A DNA stretch of 64,000 nucleotides from CBFDBF01 sp050304615 (lineage in GTDB: Bacteria; Pseudomonadota; Gammaproteobacteria; Chromatiales; Chromatiaceae): contig JBNLDW010000003.1 of assembly GCA_050304615.1 (NCBI GenBank), positions 1 to 64,000 on the forward strand, in the 5' to 3' direction. The notes under the pieces were generated by a model. It saw only the letters and a list, made by a program, of their open reading frames with translations, was not told the DNA's origin and did not search any database. The position numbers and the translations under genes were made by a program. Below are positions 43,288-53,477 of this stretch, one piece after another (the stretch's first letter is position 1; the number at the start of each line of letters is the position of its first letter).

Positions 43288-43608
43288 ATGAGTGACTTCG
43301 AGTCATCATCTGTAGCCTATGGGCTCCGACAAAGGGAATTTGATGATTTATCAGAAAGGACGCGGAAAAAGCTTGTACGTTTAATGAGTAGAATCTCTGA
43401 AGCCTCCTTTAGGAGAGGTTACCAGCATGGTCGCTTTCAAACGCAACGCGGGAAAGTAGAAGTAGATCCAGCTATTCTGCGATTTGATAAATCACTCAAT
43501 CAGTCGCCTTGGGCGGAAACAGCAAAAGGCGGCATGTCAGCAGATGAGCGTTTATTTTGTGAATACGGAGTCCTCATGCATTTGGGGTTTCGAGAATCTG
43601 AAGACTAA
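43288..43608 (+). CDS. Small hypothetical protein
   Basis: A 106-residue soluble protein. AAGGAG lies 8 bp before the ATG. It is basic in the first half (SERTRKKLVRLMSRISEASFRRGYQHGRF) and acidic at the C terminus. A helical RRGYQHGRF segment is conspicuous. No family recognised. Confidence 0.6.
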   Translation: MSDFESSSVAYGLRQREFDDLSERTRKKLVRLMSRISEASFRRGYQHGRFQTQRGKVEVDPAILRFDKSLNQSPWAETAKGGMSADERLFCEYGVLMHLGFRESED

Positions 43609-43792
43609 GACTGATAAACACAACGAAAAACCGGGGTCGGAACACAGTTTCCTCTAATATTAGAGGATATTAATTATTGCCATTAACTTCTCTAGACGGC
43701 CAAACTCGGATCATTAACGAAAACCGTGGTCTCCCCTATTACTGTTTGTGGGTACACGGGTGTTTGAGGCATGAGAGTCGAAGATAGTGCGT

Positions 43793-43926
43793 CCCTTCCA
43801 CCCCTCAAGGGGGTACCGAGGGGCCTCGGTACCCGGAGGGTGGAAGGGCAGTATGAGGGAATTAATAAAATCAAAGCATTAGCTTTTTAGATCCCCTCAC
43901 CCTAACCCTCTCCCTTAGGGAGAGGG
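43793..43926. repeat. Long cruciform and a second palindrome
   Basis: A 56-bp hairpin (43793-43848): outer arms cccttccaccc/gggtggaaggg and inner gggtaccgag/ctcggtaccc. A second palindrome ccctctccc/gggagaggg is at 43906-43926. A tttgcgtactttgcgtccttt-type repeat follows near 44003. The 480-bp interval between 43609 and 44090 contains no gene that I can support. Confidence 0.7.
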
Positions 43927-44090
43927 GATTAAGTGGTGCAGACTCGATTGAAACGCCTTTATAAGTGAGGACAGATGAAACTATCGCGCCCTTAGCGACC
44001 TTTGCGTACTTTGCGTCCTTTGCGGTTATTACTCGATGAATGAAAAACCACCTACGGTATTCGCCTTCTACACTAACGGGAGAGACGTGC

Positions 44091-44570
44091 TTATTTTTGA
44101 GTGAGCGCCTCTTGCAACTTCCACTCCAGCAGGCTCAAGTCAGGGATCCACGCCTCTTGGCTACCTATTGTCACCTGCTGCTGCACTAGATCACCCAGCT
44201 CATCATCCTGATGTTTAAGCGGTACGATTGTATCTTCGTTTAAATGGATCAACTGTGGTATAGCTGCGAGCAGGATAGCTATAAACGGACGTTCCGGATT
44301 ATCCCCAAGGGTCTTGCATATTGCCAGGCGTGGCCGCTCTGACAGTTCTAACGAGCTACGCTCCAGCATGACCTCAAAGGCAACTACTGGAACCTGTTGC
44401 TGACGCCAATCTTGGTATCCCAGCAACCAGTGTGGTGCATTTACAATGGGTTGCACATCTGCGTAGTTGACCACTTCTAGCACTATGGCATTTGGCAGTA
44501 GCAGTTGTCCCACCTGTAGCGGCAACAACATACCGCGCATCTGTTTTTGTGAAGTAGAGGCTTTAGCCAC
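44091..44570 (-). CDS. CheW-like adaptor of the Chp system (ChpC-like)
   Basis: A 159-residue protein of the CheW fold (MLLPLQVGQLLLPNAIVLEV, WLLGYQDWRQQQVPVVAFE, and IPDLSLLEWKLQEA). It starts 2 bp after the stop codon of chpA and so belongs to the pil-chp operon, where such adaptors link receptors to ChpA. It is equivalent by position to ChpC; the sequence is divergent from PilI. Confidence 0.8.
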   Translation of the reverse strand: MAKASTSQKQMRGMLLPLQVGQLLLPNAIVLEVVNYADVQPIVNAPHWLLGYQDWRQQQVPVVAFEVMLERSSLELSERPRLAICKTLGDNPERPFIAILLAAIPQLIHLNEDTIVPLKHQDDELGDLVQQQVTIGSQEAWIPDLSLLEWKLQEALTQK

Positions 44571-44572
44571 CG

Positions 44573-47500
44573 CTATTTCTCTGCCAGAAGATCGTTAATA
44601 TGCCCCAGTAGCTCCTCTTCCTGAAAGGGTTTGCCAAGGTAACGCTTTACCCCCAGCTCCATCGCCAAAGTACGGTGTTTTTCGCCACTACGGGAGGTGA
44701 TGATAATGATGGGGATATCCCGCAACTCTTCAGAATTCATCATATGACGGGCGACCTCAAAGCCGTCCATACGGGGCATCTCAATATCCAGTAACATAAT
44801 ATCCGGATGAGTCTCCTGCAGCTTGGCTATCGCATCCACGCCATCTTTTGCAGTCACTACCTGCATACCATGCCGCTCCAGCAGGCGACTAGTAACCCGG
44901 CGTACGGTAATGGAATCATCCACCACCATGACATTGGTTTGGCGTTCGGCCTCTTCAACCACCGCTGCAACATCCACGGTCTGCGCTGCATCCATACGAC
45001 CTAGCACGTTGACATCCAGAATCAGCGCTACTCGACCATCTCCAAGGATGGTGCCACCGGTAAACCAGCGCACGGTGCTTAACTGCGGCCCTACTGATTT
45101 CACCACAATCTGCTGACGGCCCTGGAACTCATCCACGTGTAGCGCCACCCGACGTTCGCCACGATGTACCAACAGCAGCGGAAACCATTTTCTCTGCTCA
45201 GGTATATAGGGGGTAGTACCCTCCAGAATGGAGCCAAGATAGCGCACCGGGAAAAGGGAACCGGCATACTCATAGCCAGGATTACGTCCTTCGTAACAGT
45301 CCACCAACTGCTGACGGGAGATACGTACTACCCCTTCGACACCATTATGGGGTACCGCATAAGTATCTTTACCCAGTTGTAGCAATAATGCTTCAGTGAT
45401 TGCCAGCGTCAATGGAAGGGTAATAATAAAGGTGGTTCCCGTGCCTGGGGTGGACTGAATATCCAGCGAGCCGCCGAGCTGCTTGACCTCACTGGCAACC
45501 ACATCAAGGCCAACACCACGACCGGATATCTGGCTTACCTCATCCGCCGTACTGAACCCGTGATCCAGAATAAACTGCACCAGCTCGTCATCGGTGATCT
45601 CTGCCCCCTCTGCTAGCAGACCCAACTTCATAGCCCGTGTGCGGATGGCATCCATATCCAGACCTGCACCATCATCGCTAAGGGTGATTACCACACTGTT
45701 GCCTTCACGCGACAAATTCAAGGTCACCCGCCCATCTTCATCCTTGCCGTTCTCCTGGCGTATCTCAGGTGATTCAATACCGTGCGATATAGCGTTGCGG
45801 AGCAGGTGTTCTAGTGGGGCCGTCATCCTATCCAGGATGCTGCGATCCAGCTCCATACCTTCACCCACAATCTCCAGCTCGGCATGTTTCTTCAAGGAGC
45901 GGCAGGTCTGGCGCACCAGACGTCGCAGACGGGGCAACAACTGACCAAATGAGACCATACGGGTGCGGAGCAAGCCATCCTGCAGATCTGTCGCGACACG
46001 TGACTGTTGTAACAGCAGTGTCTCGGTCTCTCTCTGCTCCTCATCCAGTAACTCATTGATACTGGTCAAGTCCCCAACAGTCTCCATCAACCCGCGTGAC
46101 AACTGCTGCATGTTAGAGAACCTATCCAGCTCCAGAGGATCAAACTTCTCTGCCTTAGAGCCGCTATCCACCTGCTCACGGTCATAACGAAACAGGATCT
46201 GCGTCTCGGTCTCAATCTCCAGTTGCCGCAGCTGATTACGTAACCGATCTACGGTCTGTTGCAGCTCATCCAGGTTGAACCCAAGGGCACCATTCTGCTG
46301 TTCCAGGCGGGAACGAAATATACTAATCTCACCGGCATTATTAACCAGTTTATCCATAAGGTCAGAGTTGACCCGCAGCTGATTACCCCCTGGTTGTTGC
46401 CTGGCGTGCTGCGGTGTAACCTCAGCCTCTGGCGGGATCAACTCTCCAGATACGGCAGGCATTGGCGCCTTGTCAGGAATCGACAAAAAAGGGGGGGGAG
46501 GCGACTTTTCCTCTGTGCTCGCGCTATCCTCTAAAAGGTCCTCTTCTACCTCTTCTACCTCTTCATCCTCCTCATCCTCCTCATCCTCTTCATCCTCTAC
46601 GCCCTCATCCTTTACCTTCTCGTCCTCTATCGCCTCATCTTCTGTAGCGTGCTGCTCATTTTGTTCAGCTTCTACAGGCTCTTCTGCAACTATCTCCAGT
46701 TCCAGATCTTCCAGCTCCTCAATAGTGCCACTCTCAGGATTGACCTGAAGTGTTCCAGACAGCAAACCCTCTAGCTGAGGAATCAGCCCTTCTGCGGCAG
46801 AAGCAGAACCATGCTCACGCACCTCTTCGACCTGATTCATCAACCGGTCAGCAACACTCTGAGAGAATATATACATACCCTTGGAGGCAGCGACCTCATG
46901 CTGGCCAATCACCTCCAAGAGTGATTCGAAGGAGTGGCTAAGATCGCCAATCGCTCCAATACCGGCCAGTCTGGCGCCACCCTTCAGGGTATGCAGGATT
47001 CTTTGTAGCTCTTCTACCGGGGCCAGATTAGCTGGATTATCACTCCATTCGTTCAAAGCGCTATCGATACTATCCATCAACTCTACCGCCTCTTCCAAGA
47101 AGATCTCCGCCAGCTCTTGCTCAGGATTGGCATCTACCGCGACCTTTGGACGTGATGACGGCAGTTCAAACGTCTGCTCTTCTGCAACTGACTCTTCTGG
47201 GGAAGCAGCCTGCTCCAGCGGCATGGCCTCTATGGCCTCCTCCGCATCTTCAATAGAGAGCTCATCCAGTGACACATCCTCTTGATCCAGCGGTAACGCC
47301 TCTATGACCTCTTCCGCTCCCTCTATAGAAAGCTCTTCAAGAGATATATCCTCTTGCTCTAGAGGCAAGGCCTCAATGATCTCCCCTGCATCCTGATGGA
47401 GGGCCGCATGCTGTCTCTCAATATCCGCCAGCAACCCCTTCCAATCTGGCAGCTCTGCCTCCTCAACATTAATACAATCGAGGATGGACTCTATCTGCAC

Positions 47501-50077
47501 CGAACTTCGATCGATCAGATCGACCAGCTGCTCATCTGCCGGTTGATCATGTTCTAATAAATCATTGAGGTAGTCCTCAAGCGCCGCACTAAGCGCCGCC
47601 ATAGAGCCAACCTCTGCCATATGGGCACTACCATGAAGGGTGTGGTACGCGCGTGTAATCTCACTATCCAGCTTACGCGTCTCGCCGGCACGATATCTAT
47701 CCAAAAACCGGTTTATCACATCCAAATGGGTAGTTGACTCATTACGGAATATCTCCAGCAGTGCCGGATCCATGGATATAGGTGCAACCGCCTGTGCCAC
47801 CTCATCCACATCTTCCCCAAGTGGAAAAGTCTGTTCAGTCTGCCGCTGATCCGGCTTGCTTTCTCTTGCCTTCTCTGTGGCCGTGGCCAGTTCAAAGGCC
47901 CGATCCATAATGGGCTGCACATCAACGTCAGGGACGCGCCCATCCTCACGCGCATCGATTAGCTCAGGCAGAACGGTTAATACCTGTTCCAGCAACTCAA
48001 GAACTACATCTGACACGACCAGGGTCTCGTCTATAACACGGTTAAGTAGGTTCTCTATGGACCAGGCAAACTCACCAATAACCTTTGCCCCAACCAGGCG
48101 TCCACTCCCTTTTAGGGTATGGAATGAGCGGCGAAAGGTTACCAGGCTGTCACGCTGCCCCTCCTGATTGGCCATCCAGCGTGGTAGATACTCACGAATT
48201 ACCTCCAGCTCTTCCCGCGCCTCCTCAATAAAGATATCCAGAATCTCGGGGCTTATATCTTCCAGCGATGGCTTGTCTGCAGATGCCTGTGGCGCCGTCT
48301 CTGGCTCATGTGCGGCCGTCGGAGTTGTCTCTTCGGCATCGTCCGCAGATGGCTCTACTAGATCGTCTTCTGTTCCTAGTCGTACCAACGCCTCCCGCGC
48401 AACGTCTAGAATCTCATCATGTACACCACGACCTTCTACCACCGCCTCCATAAAAAACTCGATACTGGTTACTGCATCGGCAAAGGCATTGAGGCGCCCT
48501 GTCTCAGGGACACTGTTTTTGACTATGATCTCATTATCGACATAACCTGCCATCGCCCTTAACAGACCAGAGACATCAAACAACTTCAGAATCTCAAAGG
48601 CGCCAGCGATAGAGCGAAAACGGCCTGGCACATCGGCCAACAACTTGATCTTGTCCGGGGTCTTAATGAAGCTTACGACCGACTCTTTCACGTGGGCTAA
48701 ATCAATGCGTGCCTCGCGCATTACTGAATCAACCAAGTGATCTGTTTCACCCGCCGGCAGATCTAGAGCGGCCTCCTCTGCTGCCGACCCATCTGCTGCC
48801 CATCCGGTTAGTATCTCTGTAGCTGATCCCGTAGTCGTCAAGTTGGCCAAAGAGGTCTCGACAAAAATTATATCGCCCGCCATCTCCATGAGAGCTGCTT
48901 CATCCGGGGTCTCCCCGGAGTTACCGATCTTGTTTACACTCTCGGCCTGGCGTCTCAACCGCTGACCGATAGCGCCTTGTCCGATCATACCAAGAGTATC
49001 AGCGACCCTGCGTAGCGGTTGCTCCAATGACAGCAGTTGTTCTGGACTATCACTATTGGTGCGTAGAAAAATGTCCAACTCGTCCTTGATGGAGCCAAGA
49101 TCGGCTCCAATCGCCTCACGCAGTGTATCTAGCACCTCTGCATTGGGTGCCTCTAGCCCCTTCTGCCCAACTGTAATCTCGTTTTGGCTGATGTAACCAC
49201 GATCAAGACCAAACTCCCGCTTTAGCTCTTGGGCAAGTTCATCATCTGTATGAGAGCTGGCGATGTAGTAGAGCAGATTTCTCTGCACATCAACGGCAGG
49301 GGCTTCGGCAACCGGCAGCTCACCTTCATCAATAATACGCTTAATCTCTCGATCCACTCGACCGAGCAACAGTTTGATCGCAATACTGGGGCCACTCCTG
49401 TCCCCATGTGTCGGTACAGTACAGGCGGCCCGTGCCATACGAAACATCCGCCTTACCTGTTCTGTTCCGGAATTGTCTTCCAGTTTATGCAATACCCTGC
49501 ATATACTGGCAACACCCTCAACTGGATCAGTCTCACGATACCAGTCGAGCAGGCCTTTATGATATTTGTGGCGCAGTTTACGCGCCATCCTGGGGAGTCG
49601 AAGGCTCTCATCCCCATCCACCTCGCCATCTTGCAGACGCTGTTCCAGATCGGGGGCAAACAGGGCTGCCTCAGACAGCAGGGGTTGAGCCCTGGAGGCT
49701 CGAAGATCATTCAGCAGGGGTAAAATAATAATAGGGTGGTCTCTGCCACCAGACTGGATCTTCTCCAGATAGTCTGGCAGTTTTAGTACCCCTTGTAACA
49801 GCGCCTCCGCTGCATCTTCCCTGCCCTGGTTTATTGCACCATCACAGAGGTCTCTGGCTACAAATTCCATCTCCTCTGCCAGCATGGCCGCACCATAGGC
49901 CTGCACCATTTGCAAAGTCCCATAAACCTGGTGAAGTTTGGCCACACAACCCTCCATCAGGGTAGTGTCTTCAGCACCCTCCATGTACTTCTCAAGGTCA
50001 GCGTGCACCTGCTCGATAGTCGCATCAAGCTCACCCTTGATCCACCGTAGCTTACTGTGGTCTTGAGTATCACTCAT
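44573..50077 (-). CDS. chpA: ChpA/PilL hybrid histidine kinase
   Basis: The central kinase of the type IV pilus chemosensory system. It is 1834 residues long. Hpt domains carry their His at about 653 (FHTLKGSGR), 812 (YHTLHGSAH) and 1029 (LHTLKGGAR), with more degenerate domains N-terminal. Then come acidic repeats, an HATPase core (NAISHGIESPE, GRGVGLDVVASEV), a CheW-like domain, and a C-terminal receiver with phospho-Asp about 1764. It is shorter than the P. aeruginosa protein. The tandem 24-residue repeat at about 892-968 (IEALPLEQEDISLEELSIEG) and the long Asp/Glu stretch at about 1150-1180 are unusual linkers. Confidence 0.95.
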   Translation of the reverse strand: MSDTQDHSKLRWIKGELDATIEQVHADLEKYMEGAEDTTLMEGCVAKLHQVYGTLQMVQAYGAAMLAEEMEFVARDLCDGAINQGREDAAEALLQGVLKLPDYLEKIQSGGRDHPIIILPLLNDLRASRAQPLLSEAALFAPDLEQRLQDGEVDGDESLRLPRMARKLRHKYHKGLLDWYRETDPVEGVASICRVLHKLEDNSGTEQVRRMFRMARAACTVPTHGDRSGPSIAIKLLLGRVDREIKRIIDEGELPVAEAPAVDVQRNLLYYIASSHTDDELAQELKREFGLDRGYISQNEITVGQKGLEAPNAEVLDTLREAIGADLGSIKDELDIFLRTNSDSPEQLLSLEQPLRRVADTLGMIGQGAIGQRLRRQAESVNKIGNSGETPDEAALMEMAGDIIFVETSLANLTTTGSATEILTGWAADGSAAEEAALDLPAGETDHLVDSVMREARIDLAHVKESVVSFIKTPDKIKLLADVPGRFRSIAGAFEILKLFDVSGLLRAMAGYVDNEIIVKNSVPETGRLNAFADAVTSIEFFMEAVVEGRGVHDEILDVAREALVRLGTEDDLVEPSADDAEETTPTAAHEPETAPQASADKPSLEDISPEILDIFIEEAREELEVIREYLPRWMANQEGQRDSLVTFRRSFHTLKGSGRLVGAKVIGEFAWSIENLLNRVIDETLVVSDVVLELLEQVLTVLPELIDAREDGRVPDVDVQPIMDRAFELATATEKARESKPDQRQTEQTFPLGEDVDEVAQAVAPISMDPALLEIFRNESTTHLDVINRFLDRYRAGETRKLDSEITRAYHTLHGSAHMAEVGSMAALSAALEDYLNDLLEHDQPADEQLVDLIDRSSVQIESILDCINVEEAELPDWKGLLADIERQHAALHQDAGEIIEALPLEQEDISLEELSIEGAEEVIEALPLDQEDVSLDELSIEDAEEAIEAMPLEQAASPEESVAEEQTFELPSSRPKVAVDANPEQELAEIFLEEAVELMDSIDSALNEWSDNPANLAPVEELQRILHTLKGGARLAGIGAIGDLSHSFESLLEVIGQHEVAASKGMYIFSQSVADRLMNQVEEVREHGSASAAEGLIPQLEGLLSGTLQVNPESGTIEELEDLELEIVAEEPVEAEQNEQHATEDEAIEDEKVKDEGVEDEEDEEDEEDEEVEEVEEDLLEDSASTEEKSPPPPFLSIPDKAPMPAVSGELIPPEAEVTPQHARQQPGGNQLRVNSDLMDKLVNNAGEISIFRSRLEQQNGALGFNLDELQQTVDRLRNQLRQLEIETETQILFRYDREQVDSGSKAEKFDPLELDRFSNMQQLSRGLMETVGDLTSINELLDEEQRETETLLLQQSRVATDLQDGLLRTRMVSFGQLLPRLRRLVRQTCRSLKKHAELEIVGEGMELDRSILDRMTAPLEHLLRNAISHGIESPEIRQENGKDEDGRVTLNLSREGNSVVITLSDDGAGLDMDAIRTRAMKLGLLAEGAEITDDELVQFILDHGFSTADEVSQISGRGVGLDVVASEVKQLGGSLDIQSTPGTGTTFIITLPLTLAITEALLLQLGKDTYAVPHNGVEGVVRISRQQLVDCYEGRNPGYEYAGSLFPVRYLGSILEGTTPYIPEQRKWFPLLLVHRGERRVALHVDEFQGRQQIVVKSVGPQLSTVRWFTGGTILGDGRVALILDVNVLGRMDAAQTVDVAAVVEEAERQTNVMVVDDSITVRRVTSRLLERHGMQVVTAKDGVDAIAKLQETHPDIMLLDIEMPRMDGFEVARHMMNSEELRDIPIIIITSRSGEKHRTLAMELGVKRYLGKPFQEEELLGHINDLLAEK

Positions 50078-50125
50078 ATCCAGTGGCTACCCATGTAGTA
50101 ATGCACGTAAATTACTTGCTTCATC

Positions 50126-52171
50126 TTAATCCGGCAGATGGAAGCCAGCCACCGACCTCTGCAGCTCGTCCGATAACTCGGCAAGATTACCAATAGATAC
50201 CGCTGTCTGGTTGGTACCATCCAGGGTCTGAGTAGTAATCTCCTGAATCACATTCATGGTGTCATCGATCTTGGCCGTTGCCTGCGTCTGCTCGTTTGCC
50301 GACTGGGCGATATTCCTGGTTACCTCCGAGATATGATTGGATACGTTCTCAATCTCCAACAGGGCCTCACCTGATGCCTCGGCCAGCTTGGCGCCGGCCA
50401 CAACCTCACTGGTGGTGGCCTCCATAGAGGCGACCGCCTCATTGGTGTCCGACTGAATGGTTTTGACCAGCGATTCGATCTGCTTGGTAGCGTTACCAGA
50501 ACGCTCAGCAAGACGCTGCACCTCGTCAGCAACCACCGCAAACCCGCGCCCGGCCTCACCGGCCATCGCCGCCTGCATGGCCGCATTCAGGGCCAGGATA
50601 TTGGTCTGATCAGCAATATCATCAATGATTTCCACGATATCACCAATCTCCTGGGAGCTCTCTCCGAGACGTTTAATCCTCTTAGAGGTCTCCTGAATCT
50701 GCTCCCTGATAGTATCCATACCCGCTATTGTCTGGCGCACCATATCACCACCCTTACCGGCAATCGCCAGTGAGTGTTTGGCCACCTCTGCCGACTCGCC
50801 AGCATCGCTACTCATCTGTTGCATAGCAGTGGCCACCTGCTTTATGGCCCGGGTTGCCTCTCGGATCTGATCCGCCTGATGTTCACTTGCCTCTGCCAAA
50901 TGCATAGCCGTGGCACGGCTCTCTTGAGCTGATGATGAAACCCTGTCTGAAGTACTATTGATGGCCGTTACCAGGGTGCGCAAGGCCTCAATAGCATAGT
51001 TGATGGAGTCAGCAATGGCGCCGGTAACGTCCTCTGTCACAGTTGCCGTTACCGTCAGATCGCCCTCTGCAAGGTCGCCCATCTCATCCAGAAGTGTCAG
51101 AATTGCGCGCTGGTTACGCTCATTCTGCTGCTTCACGGTAGACTCTCGTTGACTCACGTCTTGCAACATAAGATAACTACGAATCGCAAAGAATATACCG
51201 GACAAGACAACAAACAGGGCCACCAATCCAGGACCAGCCTTAATACCAAAGATAGAGAGCCGCCCAGGTGACTGCTCCAACCCCTTGATCAACTCTGCCG
51301 CGGCATCATTTGTTAGATCCGAATCTGCAATCACGGTACTAGCCGCCTCTAAGCCAGGCAGTAGTAGTGGCGTAGTTTCTATGAGCTTCTCTGCATTCGC
51401 GTCAACAGTGCCGAACAACTTCCCTACTTCTCGCAACTTATTGACCGCTTCCAGGCTCATGACACGCGAGATCCCCAACTGCTGACTGCCTCTCAGCAGA
51501 CCGTTCAGCACTCGCTTAAAACGGTCTGTATCGCGGCTGAACTGATCGATTGCGCCCGCAGTCGTCTGACCTCCAAGCAACACCCTGGATACGTTCTTAT
51601 CAATACGCTGCGCCAGCATCAACTGCTGCGAAACTGCCGTCAGCTGATTCTGCTCACCGCCGGAAGCCGCCAGAATATCGACCGCATTTTGAGATAACTC
51701 CTGCAGCTTAGGTATTGTTTTTGTAATTGCATCCACATACTGACGCACCGACAGAATGGCCTCTTTATTGGAGCCAATATCAGTGGCATCTTGTTGCAAC
51801 TTAATCCAGCTCTTCTCCAGCTTTTGTATCTCCTGACCCAACTCATTGGGAACTGGAGGCACCCCTTCTCCCGGCACACCATTACGCAGTTCATGCAGAT
51901 TTTTTTCAAATTCCAGCTTCGATTGCCCCAGCTGCGCGAAAGCACCCTCCTCACCACTGGCTGCTTTAAGTCCATATTTAGCAACCCTCTCCGCCCCTAC
52001 CCGCAATTCTGAAGCCCGTAGCAGGTATGCCTCTTCATATCCAACCCAGCTGGATACGTGGACAAAAATTGCCAAAGCGGCAAGGATCGATAACAAGAAG
52101 CAGACCGTCAGAAACGTAACCAGCTTGCTGGATGTGGATCCCCCCACCATATTTAAAAGTTTTGTTTTCAT
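50126..52171 (-). CDS. pilJ: Pilus chemoreceptor PilJ
   Basis: The methyl-accepting protein of the Chp array. 681 residues: N-terminal membrane helix (VTFLTVCFLLSILAALAIF), a periplasmic PilJ-type sensing region, a second helix (about 310-335, GLVALFVVLSGIFFAIRSYL), a HAMP-like linker and the signalling hairpin DQTNILALNAAMQAAMAGEA with the conserved tip GRGFAVVADEVQRLAERS. No pilK methyltransferase gene lies next to it. Confidence 0.94.
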   Translation of the reverse strand: MKTKLLNMVGGSTSSKLVTFLTVCFLLSILAALAIFVHVSSWVGYEEAYLLRASELRVGAERVAKYGLKAASGEEGAFAQLGQSKLEFEKNLHELRNGVPGEGVPPVPNELGQEIQKLEKSWIKLQQDATDIGSNKEAILSVRQYVDAITKTIPKLQELSQNAVDILAASGGEQNQLTAVSQQLMLAQRIDKNVSRVLLGGQTTAGAIDQFSRDTDRFKRVLNGLLRGSQQLGISRVMSLEAVNKLREVGKLFGTVDANAEKLIETTPLLLPGLEAASTVIADSDLTNDAAAELIKGLEQSPGRLSIFGIKAGPGLVALFVVLSGIFFAIRSYLMLQDVSQRESTVKQQNERNQRAILTLLDEMGDLAEGDLTVTATVTEDVTGAIADSINYAIEALRTLVTAINSTSDRVSSSAQESRATAMHLAEASEHQADQIREATRAIKQVATAMQQMSSDAGESAEVAKHSLAIAGKGGDMVRQTIAGMDTIREQIQETSKRIKRLGESSQEIGDIVEIIDDIADQTNILALNAAMQAAMAGEAGRGFAVVADEVQRLAERSGNATKQIESLVKTIQSDTNEAVASMEATTSEVVAGAKLAEASGEALLEIENVSNHISEVTRNIAQSANEQTQATAKIDDTMNVIQEITTQTLDGTNQTAVSIGNLAELSDELQRSVAGFHLPD

Positions 52172-52393
52172 TGTGCTAATTCTCCCGAAAAAGCGTCTTG
52201 ATACAGATTAATTTAAGGAGCCTTTGATATTTATATGAACTCATAAACTCGTAGTTTTACCTCTATGACACCCGGCTTCTGTGTTGTAATCCTTCACCAT
52301 AGCAAGCTATTACAAGCGCGATGTGTGCCCTGCAATATGCAGAGATCCCATGAAACCCAAACCTCAAAGCTACAAACTGCACTAACCACGCAT

Positions 52394-52936
52394 TCAGGCC
52401 GCAGCAACCTGAAACTCAGGATCTTCCGCCAACATACACATACTGAATAGCGGCCAGACCTCATCCTCCAGCTTAAACCCACCCTGCAGATATTTTTCTA
52501 TGGGGCCAGTCGGGCCGACAGTATTAGTGTATCGATCTTTGGGGAAATGCTTCATTCCAAGGACATCGGCAACCATCAGTCCAGCAAACAACCCTTCGTA
52601 ATCTATAACCAACACCTTGGTGCGATGCCCAGCCACAATAGGATCTCCCCCCAGGTAGAGCTGCAAATCCATTATTGGGAGCAGATTACCGCGCACATTA
52701 GCCACCCCTTTAACCCATGGTTTAGCTCCAGGAACTGGGGTGGTGACAGCAGGAAAATTAAGGATCTCTTTCACTTCGTGCAAAGGGGTGGCCATATGCT
52801 CGCCGACCACCGATATAAGTACCCCCTCCCACGTCTCAACCAACTCATCATCCTGAGGCAATCCAGAGGTGTGCTCCTGGCTGCGACTTTCCATATCCTG
52901 CAACAACCGTAGCATCTTTTTTGATTTATTGACCAC
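52394..52936 (-). CDS. pilI: CheW-like protein PilI
   Basis: A 180-residue adaptor coupling PilJ to ChpA. The CheW core includes GEHMATPLHEVKEILNF, GVANVRGNLLPIMDLQLYL and KVLVIDYEGLFAGLMVADV. GTG 52936 is used; ATG 52915 is the alternative. The C terminus has the PEFQVAAA tail. About 220 bp separate it from pilJ, with no terminator evident. Confidence 0.9.
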   Translation of the reverse strand: MVNKSKKMLRLLQDMESRSQEHTSGLPQDDELVETWEGVLISVVGEHMATPLHEVKEILNFPAVTTPVPGAKPWVKGVANVRGNLLPIMDLQLYLGGDPIVAGHRTKVLVIDYEGLFAGLMVADVLGMKHFPKDRYTNTVGPTGPIEKYLQGGFKLEDEVWPLFSMCMLAEDPEFQVAAA

Positions 52937-52962
52937 TATCTATCTCTTTATAACAGTTGTGA

Positions 52963-53394
52963 TCAAGAGGCGAGCAACGACTCAACCTTATGCAGCAACT
53001 CTGCGGCTGCCACCGGCTTGACTAAGTACTCCTTTGCCCCCTGTCGCATACCCCAAGTACGATCGGTCTCCTGATCTTTGGTGGTAACCACAATAATAGG
53101 GATCCCTGAGGTCTCCGGATCTTTGCTCAATTTACGCGTTGCCTGGAAGCCATTCATCCCAGGCATAACCACATCCATCAAGATTAGGGCAGGTTTCTCG
53201 CTCAGTGCACGCTCCACCCCTGATTCGCCATCACCAGCCGTGATAACACCATAACCAGCCTCTTCTAAGATCCCTTTAAGTATATATAGCTCCGTTGGAG
53301 AGTCATCGACGACTAGGATAGTCGCACCCTCTACTTTCTGAGAGTTTGTTCCCTCAGAGGCTATTACATAGCTCTTGTCAGCAGGATCTTTCAT
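52963..53394 (-). CDS. pilH: Response regulator PilH
   Basis: A single receiver domain controlling pilus retraction in the Chp system: ILVVDDSPTELYILKGIL, phospho-Asp in ALILMDVVMPGMNGF, and YLVKPVAAAELL. ATG 53394 is preferred over the frame opening at 53433 because GGGAGGCGT directly precedes it. It carries an N-terminal extension of about 25 residues before the receiver. Confidence 0.92.
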   Translation of the reverse strand: MKDPADKSYVIASEGTNSQKVEGATILVVDDSPTELYILKGILEEAGYGVITAGDGESGVERALSEKPALILMDVVMPGMNGFQATRKLSKDPETSGIPIIVVTTKDQETDRTWGMRQGAKEYLVKPVAAAELLHKVESLLAS

Positions 53395-53477
53395 ACGCCT
53401 CCCGATAAAATGGTTGGTAAAAAATCTGAACACTAATACACGCCTCCCTGCCTGTTAAAGAAACACGCTCCTGTCAC

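Noticed and set aside
46470..46748. Serine-rich frame opposite chpA
   Set aside because: It is the antisense of the Asp/Glu-rich linker of chpA (GAG/GAT codons read as CTC/ATC and TCC/TCT); a low-complexity shadow.
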